From positions 2,678,501 to 2,742,500 of the forward strand of contig NC_083518.1 in the NCBI RefSeq assembly GCF_032362555.1: DNA of 64,000 bases. Direction: 5' to 3'. Positions 12,896 to 22,403 of the stretch are shown here, piece after piece; the stretch's first letter is position 1; every line of letters starts with the position of its first letter. The notes beneath the pieces are model-generated. The model saw only the letters and a list, made by a program, of their open reading frames with translations, was not told the DNA's origin and searched no databases. A program made the translations under genes and the position numbers. Source of the DNA: Amyelois transitella (taxonomy: Eukaryota; Arthropoda; Insecta; Lepidoptera; Pyralidae).

Positions 12896-13904
12896 CTCGT
12901 ACCTATATATGCTACGGAAGTTATTTTTATAGGTAACTTTTAATTATCAAGAATTTAACCTACGGCGCATTCTTTTTCATGAAACATTCTTACAAGTGAA
13001 AATATAATTAAAATTTACCAAGCAAATTTTAGGTTTTAATAAGAAGTAGATACATATATCGCACTTTTGTGTAGTGTATTTAAGGGAGTGCACCAAAGAA
13101 CCCGGAAAGATATTATAGGAAAGATATATCCGTCTGACGTTGATGAAGTGGTTGCAATATGTATTATATACTTAAATGTGTTAAGTATTTTTTTATTTAT
13201 TTAATTTATATTAAATTTTATATGAAGCATAAATAAAAAAAGTGTTGCAGAAATTAAATAACTTAATCATATGTATCACTCCCTTTACTTGTCGCTACAA
13301 ATCTCACCCGGCTTTGCTCCACAATCCTACTAACGACATGCTCCTTAGCACCTAGCAAGTGACTTACGACCAAGCGTGAGCCTGATTTACAACCGCTCTT
13401 TATGCGGTAATGAACGAATACTCGATACTCGATGTATAAATATTAATCGATTATTAGCATTCGATATTTATGGTGACTCAATAGCATGGTTTATTGGGCC
13501 TGTGTTCTGCTCGTTTTTTACGGTTAGTGACTTTTTCTTTTGATTAATAGCTGAGATATGACACAAAGTTGTTTTACTTAATAAATCTGCTTATAATTAT
13601 TTTATTTTGAGGGACAACATCGTAAGGAATCTAACACGTTCAGACAACAAGATGATAAATTCCAAGTTAGATTAAGCCGCAGAAATGAGGTTTCAAACCT
13701 TAGGTATGTTAGTATATTATCTATCTAACTTACTCTGTGATCTTTGTCACAGATGGATCACCGGATCTCCTCTAGAGAGGATAGGATGCAATCGTTACCA
13801 ACGCGAGGACAATGATAATTAATCCAAGCGTGATACCTAATCCTCTATAAGGTTCCAACGGAGCCATTACAAAATTTATAACCCAAAAAATTTCCTCTAA
13901 ATAT
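12896..13904. other. Non-coding; possible regulatory patch at 13390-13530
   Basis: No coding frame. The 13390-13530 stretch has TAAT and ATCGATTATT-type motifs that homeodomain proteins could bind. No other support. Confidence 0.2.
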
Positions 13905-14302
13905 TCTCGCAGCGATTGTTTATAAAGGTACTCAAATAAGTAGTTTATAAATCGGTTGAGAACCTATAAATTCGATTATGGTTCCGTTTCTCTATGATAA
14001 ATAAGCGATTTTCCATCCCATTATCCCAACAACTAAACTTAAGGTTCTAACGGAGACACTACCTATCTACAAAATTTTTATTAACCTTATATATATCGCT
14101 TTGAGTATTTTTTAACATTTCTTTAAAAAAATCTCAAAGCGATTGTTTATAAACGTACTTGTATAGCTATTAAATCGGTCGAGAAACTTTAAAATCGATT
14201 ACGGTTCCGTTTATTTTGGCTGTCGAGAGTACTTGTATAGCTATTAAATCGGTCGAGAAACTTTAAAATCGATTACGGTTCCGTTTATTTTGGCTGTCGA
14301 GA
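13905..14302. repeat. Tandem duplication: diverged block plus two identical 74-bp units
   Basis: Units 14155-14228 and 14229-14302 appear identical (GTACTTGTATAGC...GGCTGTCGAGA). An older, diverged version lies at 13905-13990 (AGCGATTGTTTATAAAGGTA...GATTATGGTTCCGTTT). The array sits about 1.2 kb upstream of the H2.0 promoter. Confidence 0.85.
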
Positions 14303-15440
14303 GCACCTGCGGTTCGTCCTCCGATATCTCGATATAGATCGAATGATCGCACCGCTCGGACAGACGAGTGTTTATATGAGCTGCTTATTGTGTAATGAGC
14401 GGTAATGTTCAGCCAGATGATTCTGGCTGAGAACAAAGTGTTGGGAAATATAAGACATATTTCACTTAAGTATATACTTACTTACCTCAGGCACCCATTA
14501 AAATGGCGCGCAGATCTATATCACCTAACCTCCTAATTTCCTTAACCTTAACCCCCGTTTCCTAATTTCCTTTTCAAATTTCCTCATATTAAATTCCACA
14601 TCATATTACCTATGCTAGGAAATAATTTTTATTTTTTTTGTTTAATTTTTACGCTTCCCTTCAGTTAAAAAGTTTTTCGATACTTATGTAGGTAGTACCT
14701 AGGTACTTATCCGTTGGATACCTACAAGTTTAAACTTCTAAGTTTTTTCGATATTTTTACAGTTTCTCCAACTTAGAGTTGGCGATAGTGCATAGAGGGT
14801 GTAAATACCTACCTAAGTAAACAAAATATTTGTCTGCGGAAGATACTTTACTTATAAAGAGCTTTCTCAACGAAAAATCAACTTTGCGTGTTGGAAATGA
14901 TATCATGCGGTCACGATTTTTTTCATTATTATTTATTAGACTGTAGATGCCTTCACTACCCTTAATGTACTTAGTCGTTAGTAAACTGTTCAGAATACCT
15001 AGGTACCTTCTTCAAGTTTGAAACCAAATTAGATGAGAACTATCCGTCGGCCCTCAAGCTTAGGTTGCAAATCTGTCGGAATTTTGTTTTAAGTATTTAA
15101 ATGCGATTTTATCAACATTATTGGAGGAAAAGTATGTAGGTACCTACATATAAAAAATCTCTAATGAAGGTAGTACATATTTGCCGTAGAAGTAGATTTG
15201 CATTGTTTAAGATGAATTTAGAATTTCTTATATTTACGAAGAATTTTATACCTAGGAATCCCTTACTAATACGACAAGAAGAAACATAAACCAATCGGCA
15301 ATTAAATTACATTCAACTTGCATACCCATATAAAACCCATTAAGTGGTATTTTATTGTAAACAAAACAACTGTTAACTCAATGCTGTACAGTACCAACTA
15401 CAATACAAAAGCTTTAGAGACTCCGCCCACCGAGTTTTAT
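14303..15440. other. H2.0 upstream flank, non-coding
   Basis: Contains a palindromic CAGCCAGATGATTCTGGCTG at about 14411-14430 and AT-rich sequence with repeated GTAGGTACCTA-type motifs. Probable proximal regulatory DNA of H2.0 by position only. Confidence 0.3.
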
Positions 15441-15505
15441 CCAATCACAAGCGAGATGAAACCACGCCCACTGCGCTTGCGCTTCGGGAAATTCGAATGC
15501 GCGTT

Positions 15506-15539
15506 TCAGTTTTAAAATCGCTGTCAATGAGGGAGGTTG
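15506..15539 (+). promoter_or_regulatory. Inr + DPE core promoter of the H2.0 gene
   Basis: An arthropod initiator TCAGT lies at 15506-15510 (A+1 at 15508). At exactly +28 to +32 lies GGTTG, which fits the DPE consensus RGWYV. I saw no TATA box at about -30. A CCAAT motif (15441-15445) and two CCGCCC/CACGCCC-like GC motifs lie 40-90 bp upstream. Inr+DPE without TATA is typical of insect developmental genes. Predicted from motif spacing only; a second TCAGT at 15543 is an alternative start. Confidence 0.5.
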
Positions 15540-15559
15540 TATTCAGTTTCAATGTGAAA

Positions 15560-18500
15560 ATGACGTCATTAAATAGTGAGCAGAGTTCGAATAAGTTGAA
15601 GTTTAGTGTTGAGAGTATATTGGCGAATGATTCGGTGTCAGTGAGTGAGTCAAGACAGGAACCCCCGTGTGCAGGGTGCGTGGCCGCTCTGTACAGATGC
15701 TGTAGGGATGAGCCGCCTCTTCTGCAGCTGCCATTGCCGCTGCCGTATAGTCATTTGCATCCGGCTTTGAGACCAACGACTGGTAAGTCGTCATGGCATA
15801 GCGTACCCTTTTATCAAGGAGCATTTATGCTGGAAGAAATTTCTTAAGAAATATGTAGTGTAGGTACTAGGAAAGTTTCTCCTTTGTCTAAATTCTAGTT
15901 GTATTTTTTTCATTGATGTAAATAAATAAATAGGTATTCTCAATTCAATCTATTCAATTGGTTCTCAAAAAGTCGCCATTTTTTTTTTCTAAATCTCTCA
16001 TGGCAGTACATACAAATGTTAGTTTGTGATTAATTTAATACTTATTGATTAGAGCTATTAAGCTCCGACCACTTTAAAATCCCGTTTTCTCCCGTTTTCG
16101 CAGGAATTTTCAAAAGTCCTTTAGGGTAAGTCCGGGGTAGTTGGCCATAGTTTTTTCTTAGCTCTACTAGAAATCAAATACTTATATTTTTATAATTATA
16201 TTTATTTTTTATTAAACTTTAAAGAATCAACTTTGATATTACAAACATAAAAGTAACAACTTCTAATGAGAACACCTTTATAATTAAAGTTTTTAAAAAA
16301 TCACAAGTGGCCATCTCTCCCGAGGTGTCCGGGTGTGATGGCCAAGGCATTAGAGGTAAGATGGCCATAACTTAATTCTAGGCTTATAATTACTTTTTGG
16401 TCTCATTTTTACTTTTAAGTCTTCTTTTCTCTTCGCCACATCTGGAGCACATCGTTTCAAATGCAGTAGTGTTCGTGAACCCAAAACTGGTACACTGTAC
16501 ATTGAAGCCAGTCTTCGATGAGAAGTGTTTCACCACATCCACGACAGTTGTCTTTTTTGTCTAACTTTCTGTTTTTATTCTTATCTGGCAGCATTTTTAA
16601 TGGAATATCGTCACTATTATCAGATAATATTCGAATGGCTTTTCTTTTTACACATTGAACAGTACCTTTTCTTGTCTCTTCCTTTTCCTTCTTTTTTTTT
16701 GACTCATTTTGTTACGTTTTCCTTTTTTTGACTTTTTTCTGCAGTATTTTTTCTAGTTTTGATGTGTTCTTCCGATGTCAATAGTGTTCCAACTTGCTTT
16801 GCTCGTTTACGCACTTCAATCAATTTTTGTGGAATAGGTGATAGGTATATCCTGTAAAATTCGAGATGGGGTGTAATCTGGATCTTTACTGGATGAAACC
16901 TCTTTCGGAGTGCTCGGATGTGAAAGATTAGACGTATTGGCAGTTCTTACGGAGATTTTTGATCTTTTAGAACTGATTACAGGGCTATGGTATGTTTCAC
17001 TTCTTGATTCATGAGAACACCCTGGTGCAGGTTCCTTTTCATTGTCCACAGCAGATGCACATTGGGAAAGCTCTTGTGTAGCGGAAGTATTCGTTGAGTC
17101 ACTAGATTCTTGAATAAATGCGTAATCTGGCACCGCTTCTGGGTTGAGAGGATACACTCCAGTTGATGAACATCATTTCTGTACCATAGCAATAGTGCTA
17201 ATTGCAGTCGGTATATGATGGCCATATGGCTATCATACACCGATTACAATTGGCCATCTCTCCTTCTTTTCCGTGCGAGATGGCCACAACTAAAACAATT
17301 CATGACACGAAACAAATAATTCTGAGGTAATAACGTAGCATTGTTTGTATACTTTGCAACAAATACAAATATCACCATTATTTTCAGAAACTGACACCAC
17401 AGTTGTATAAAACAGTTGACATCAAAATAATATTCACAGTAGTCGAAAGAAAAAACAAAGGATTTACTTACTTTTTCTTTTTTTTTCGCCAAATCTTTTG
17501 CCGTATCGTTGCTTACACGGACGACGCGCGGCGAACTAAACGGTTAACAGTTACATCTAGTCAACGAGTCCCTGAAATATTTCCATAGGCCATCTCTCCC
17601 CTATGGCCATCTACCCCGGACTTACCCTATTAACGGATGACACCTAGTTCCAATCTACCTTCCTGCCAAATACATATCTACTTACATAATATAATAACGT
17701 CTATATCGGTTGTGGGGTAGACAGAGCCAAGTCTTGAAAAGACTGACAGGCCACGTTCAGCTGATTCCTTCCTGCCAAATTTCATCTTTATTGGCTAAGT
17801 AGTTTTTGAGATTTCGTGATCAGTGAGTGAATGAATGAATGTTTTTCTTTTTTTATATGTAGACATAGATACTATTAACATTTTCAATCGTCCAATTTAA
17901 ATTCAGTCAAAAGTCGGTTGACCCAATAAAGGATGTCTGGCGTGAAAATTTGGCCAAATGTTACGGACGCATCTTTGTGTAAGACACCCAACCCCGTTGC
18001 AGATTCCATTGCAGAAATATTCTTTCAGATAACCCTCTAAAATTATTTTAGTAGGTATAACTTCGTAGTACCTAAGTTACTACTTTTTCAGTTGAATTTC
18101 GTCTTCTATTATTTTAATTTAAAACACCACTAAAAATATTTTTATAGGCTTCTTTGTGTTCTTCGTGTAGGTATCTACCTATAATCGCTCATGAATCAAA
18201 ATACCTACATAATATAGGAAAGTTCCCTATCTTCCTTTTGGAATTAGCCCCGATTGGGTCCATCTATGACCACAATATAAGAGTGCTTGTTTCCTTACCC
18301 TATACTTACCACATACTTACTTACTTGATGGAATGAACCTAGATTAACCCAACCTACTCTGAGTAGTTTTAAAAAATCCGAATAAGTTCAAATTTGAATT
18401 TCCTGAATTCCGTAAAAAATAACTAAGTTTTTAATGCAGTGTCCATTCAGTTTTTCATTTTTCTTTCATCTATCAGTATATAAACTAATACTTAATTTTG

Positions 18501-20794
18501 CATTAGTGAAATAAATTAAGTATGTAATGTACCTACCCTTCAAAACGTCACGAGGAAACTTGCACATTTAAATGCCTCAATTCAATGTGTAACCAATACC
18601 CTATATTCTTACGGTAACAGACATCAGACGTTTAATGTACCTAATGACTTAAACTTTTTTAATCATTGATCGTGGTCTCATCCGAATCTTCAACTCATCC
18701 AGAACAAGCGGCAGGGATAGATTAAATGAAAATGTTATGATCATATTTTGATTCATATATATATATATATATATATTTCGTAAGTGAAGGAAATAGGTAA
18801 ACCGTACAAAGACGGGCAAATTTTTTAGTCTAAGGTTACAAGCAAACTTGTCTAATGCGTCGTCTAATTGTTTGCCTGCAAATCTTGCTGCAAGCTAAAA
18901 ATATTGTGATATTTCTGCCTGGAGAATATTAATTATATATATGAGATTGTAGTTGTCCAATAAGTTGATTTCTGTGCCTAAGGCATCGAATTTTTCAGTT
19001 ATTTTCTTATTATCTCTTATTTTGTTGTGTTCTGATTTATTGAGAACAAATTCCACAAATATACATCATTCTTTCCAGTGTACCGCCTCCCACTCCCCTC
19101 GTCGTCCCCACCACAGCAAACCAACCCTCGCTGTGACGTCACTTCCAGCGGGAAACGCAAGCGCTCCTGGTCCAGGGCCGTCTTCAGCAACCTGCAGAGA
19201 AAAGGCTTGGAACGAAGGTTCCAGATACAGAAATACATCACGAAGCCTGATCGGCGGCAGTTGGCAGCTACCCTCGGGCTTACTGATGCTCAGGTTAGCA
19301 TATCATAAAGCCACATACATACATACGTCTTTGTCCCTTACGGGGACAAGGACAGAGCCAACAGCTTTAAAAATACCTACTGAAAGGTCACGTTTAGTGT
19401 TAACGGTATACCTTGATGATGGTATTGGACGGGATATGTTGTAGGTAGGTATATTTATCATTCAATGTTTAATTTTATGAACATTCAACCCTTCATCAAG
19501 AAATATTTTCACTCGCGTTTACTAAAACGGTTCTAAAGTACGTCAATGGGTTGTAACGATTAAGTTGAAATTTGGAATAAATGTGCGCGCGGGTGCAAAA
19601 TTGATCAACCTGGGTCCCACGTCTGGGAAAATAAGTTTTTTGTCTAGGCTTTCCCAATGTTTAATGAACTGCTGAAAATAAAGGCTTGCTTGAAGTTGCA
19701 GATTGCTGGTGACGAATCAAATAACACAACGTACCTACTATAAAATTTCACTGTAATTTGTACTGTTAGCACTATAACATAAATATGCAAAACATTATAA
19801 ACAAAGAAGTGAACATTTTCAAAAAAATATATATTATATTACATAAGGCAAATTGTATACCTATATGTATAAATGAGGTCTTATATACTGCCTTATACTC
19901 GTAACAATCTGCCGTTGGTACTGCCTATATAGGTAAATTTGTCTTATATTGTCTTAAATAGATACCTACAATTTTTCTTATGTCTTATGTACCATCTTTC
20001 TAATGTATTGTTTTATGTACGATCTGTCTTATGTATCACGTGATTCTGACGTGTGGTTCCCAGCACCAAAATAAAAAATTAGGACCTCTCCATCTCTTTC
20101 CCATGGATGTCGTAAAACTGGTGACTAAGGAATAGGCTTATAAACGAGATTTTCTTTTAGACGATGGGCTAGCAACCTATCGCTATTTGAATCACAATTA
20201 TATCATTAAACCAACCACCAAAGAGCTGAACGTGGCCAAGCAGTCTTTTCAAGTCAGGGCAATGTCTACCCCGCAAAGGATATAGTCGTGCTTATATGTT
20301 ATGTATGTCTAACGTATTGCCTTATGTACAATATCTATACTAATATTATAAAGCTGAAGAGTTTGTTTGTTTGAACGCGCTAATCCCAGAAACTACTGGT
20401 TCGAATTGAAAAATTATTTTTGTGTTGAATAGACCATTTATCGAGGAAGGCTTTAGGCTAAATAACATCACGCTGCAACTATAAGGAGCAAAGAAATAAT
20501 GGTATATGTGTAAAGAAATAAAAAACGGGAAAAATTATTCATCCTTGAGGGCTTCAATGATGCACAAAAAAACAATTTCACGCGGACGAAGTCGCGGGCA
20601 CAGCTAGTGTTTTATATATCATCTGCAATTTGTAGTATCATCTGTCACAGGTCAAAGTGTGGTTTCAAAATCGGCGTATGAAATGGCGGCACACCAAGGA
20701 GGGGCGCGGCGGCGTGCCGGGTGCTACGCCCCAGCCCCCCAGGCAGGACAACGAGGATAGCGAAGATATCGATGTGGATACTCTTAGCGATTAA
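15560..20794 (+). CDS. H2.0: H2.0/HLX-class homeobox transcription factor (3 exons)
   Basis: Coding exons are 15560-15782, 19079-19293 and 20651-20794, giving 193 aa with matching phases and GT-AG junctions. Exon 1 carries an eh1/TN-like repressor motif (FSVESIL, residues 15-21) of the kind that binds Groucho, then a proline/leucine-rich stretch. The homeodomain is residues 103-162: it opens KRSWSRAVFSNLQRKGLE and has helix 3 VKVWFQNRRMKW with Gln50 and Asn51. The SWSRAVFSNLQRKGLE and KPDRRQLAA..GLTDAQ stretches are diagnostic of H2.0/HLX rather than DBX or BarH. The last intron falls between homeodomain positions 44 and 45, a common site. The C-terminus is short and acidic (DNEDSEDIDVDTLSD). 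In-frame ATGs at 15497 and 15527 could add 21 or 11 residues. I prefer 15560 because the predicted transcription start is near 15508, which excludes 15497. In flies and vertebrates this class acts in visceral-mesoderm and gut development; a role here is inferred. The protein is shorter than vertebrate HLX. Confidence 0.9.
16124..17627 (-). mobile_element. pogo/Tigger-type DNA transposon, internally deleted
   Basis: Inverted ends GGGTAAGTCCGGGGTAGNTGGCCATA are flanked by TA at 16122-16123 and 17628-17629. At 1,504 bp it is too short for an intact transposase. It lies in intron 1 of H2.0 and carries a decayed transposase C-terminus on the minus strand. Confidence 0.8.
16410..17157 (-). pseudogene. 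Decayed pogo-like DDE transposase, C-terminal remnant
   Basis: The frame opening MYPLNPEAVPDYAF (17157 leftward) matches the typical end of the DDE_1 transposase domain, followed by a Ser-rich linker. Near 16820 a frameshift moves the frame to PIPQKLIEVRKRAKQVGTLL, the basic post-DDE segment. Further on, CRGCGE...WLQCTVYQFWVHEHYC (about 16563-16460) is a cysteine-histidine zinc-finger remnant with two Cys changed to Tyr and then a stop. The DDE catalytic core is absent. Confidence 0.7.
17698..17765 (-). repeat. Family-A SINE-like 3' fragment
   Basis: Minus strand: CAGCTGAACGTGGCCTGTCAGTCTTTTCAAGACT...CTCTGTCTACCCC. Confidence 0.65.
18755..18776. repeat. (AT)n microsatellite
   Basis: About 11 uninterrupted AT units. 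Confidence 0.9.
19315..19430 (-). repeat. Family-A related 3' fragment
   Basis: ACATACATACGTCTTTGTCCCTTACGGGG...GACAGAGCCAACAG, just after H2.0 exon 2. It resembles the copy at 9625. Confidence 0.5.
20048..20312 (+). repeat. Family-A SINE-like repeat, full length
   Basis: From GACGTGTGGTTCCCAGCACC to ATATAGTCGTGCTTATATG, in H2.0 intron 2, about 20 bp before a Helitron-like insertion. Confidence 0.8.
20334..20607 (+). mobile_element. Helitron-like (Lep1-type) non-autonomous element, complete
   Basis: 5' TCTATACTAATATTATAAAG, 3' GCGGACGAAGTCGCGGGCAC then AGCTAG. The short GAC-GAA-GTC stem precedes CTAG, and the element is flanked by A on the left (20333) and T on the right (20608). Those are the hallmarks of Helitron insertion between A and T. 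274 bp, no coding capacity. Confidence 0.75.
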
Positions 20795-20929
20795 TATAGA
20801 GTAAGCTTATATCGATTAGGATATCATGAATATGTGTAAATACCTATATTGTCGGGTCAAACGACTTTCAACATTATTTTCTTTCAGAATTCACCAATAA
20901 TTGTCGAAGTCAAGCAATAGTCTCTGTTT

Positions 20930-21122
20930 TTATGTGTTTGTAACACATATGTAATACCTACTATCCCTGTCTGTTACGCTTTCACGCCTAAACAACTGAA
21001 CCGATTTTGATGAATTTGGTATAGAGTAGACCCTGAGAAAGAACATAGGCTTCTTTTTATTGAGAAAAAAGGGCGATAAGGGGTTAAAAGGGGGGATGAA
21101 AGAAGTCGCGGGCAACAGCTAG
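20930..21122 (+). repeat. Helitron-like 3' region in the H2.0 3' UTR
   Basis: AACTGAACCGATTTTGATGA...GAAGTCGCGGGCAACAGCTAG, ending CTAG at 21119-21122. A common lepidopteran repeat terminus. Confidence 0.6.
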
Positions 21123-21312
21123 ACAGTGATAAAAACGGGGGTTCATAAATGCATGTGGATATAATTTAAATCTACAGTAACACACTGCAAATTTCAATGT
21201 ACAAATCTATTATATCCTATTTAAATTTTTATTCGTCATCTCATCTGCAAAAATTACCGTCTATTCCACTATAGCCATTAAGTTGCCCCATGGTGTGACA
21301 ACTGACACGATT

Positions 21313-21378
21313 TTGTCCCAATTGTCCCATGGGACAAATGAAACTAACGAAATAGTCTGTTGTCCCACCATGGGACAA
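21313..21378. repeat. Cluster of TTGTCCCA motifs forming two palindromes
   Basis: TTGTCCCATGGGACAA (21322-21337) is a perfect 16-bp palindrome. TTGTCCCA-CCA-TGGGACAA (21360-21378) is a second, with spacer. A further TTGTCCCA is at 21313, with related CCCCATGGTGTGACAA and GGACAAG nearby. Confidence 0.85.
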
Positions 21379-21642
21379 TTCAATAGGACAAGTGGAATAC
21401 ACAGAATATTTTAGTCCCAAGTTATTTACCGAAGCATTCAAGATCACAGATAAAATTAAGACTGAGTGATAGGTATTAGACGATAAAATTATGTCTTGTA
21501 TGTATTAAGACAATTAGACATAAAAGCAATTTTTAAATATAATTTGTGTAAATATTCTAGTAAGTGTAAGAAAATATTAGAACGAGTAAATCGAGTCATT
21601 AATAATAATTAATATAAAAAACATTGTAATGTTCTATTATAA

Positions 21643-21648
21643 AATAAA
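21643..21648 (+). promoter_or_regulatory. Candidate polyadenylation signal of H2.0
   Basis: AATAAA about 850 bp after the H2.0 stop codon, in an AT-rich stretch before the convergent CLASRP gene. The inferred 3' UTR would contain a Helitron-like repeat and the TTGTCCCA palindromes. Confidence 0.35.
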
Positions 21649-22403
21649 ACAATGATTTTATTATTATGTATTTATTACATTTAATACGAACTTATAATAC
21701 ATAACAGTTGCTTAAATACTCGCTTTTAACTATGTACACTTTAAATTACATTTTATCAATGGCAGTCCGATACAGGGAAGTATTGAATTACGTTTTGTAT
21801 TTGTTCATTTTTAATATAAAAATCTAATAGACTAACAATATTAAAAATTTCTTAACTAGGTGGTATGATAAGTTTTGATGTGAAAGAAAAAATCTTTTAA
21901 TAACATTCTATAAAGAATTTCTTACAAAAATTGACATTAACACTGTAGGCTATATTTTGATTGGAAATTATGTGAATTAATTGTGTAAGTATGCTTTTCT
22001 GGTGAACGCTACAAAACTCAATATTTATTTATCTTTTTAAAATTTATTACAAATAGTTAGTGGCCCTAGTTGTAAGAGAAAACGGTGCCATACAAATTGA
22101 TAAGTGATAAAAATGTGAAAATTCTGAAAAATTTGAGTTCATGTTTGTGTTAATTTAAAAATTATTAAATTTAAAAAAATAAAAAAAACAAGCGGCATTC
22201 TGCGTATAAAAGTTTTAATGAAAAAGTCATGTATGTGACTTGTCACAATTGTTAGTCTACCCGCTTATTTATTTTTTCAAACAAGTATTTCCTTCATATT
22301 TTACACACGAGTTTCCAAAGATGGACATTTAATACTTTTTTCCGATATGGGAAAACCCCTCGAAAAAAAAAGTTCAACATACAACTGAAATATTTATGCT
22401 ATC

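Larger units (their letters stand above)
17630..19078. other. H2.0 intron 1, rest
   Basis: Apart from a family-A fragment (17698-17765) and an (AT)n run (18755-18776), nothing recognisable. Confidence 0.5.

Noticed and set aside
18953..19444. 163-codon plus-strand frame over H2.0 exon 2
   Set aside because: It reads exon 2 in the wrong frame. The homeodomain frame with correct splice sites is clearly the real one.
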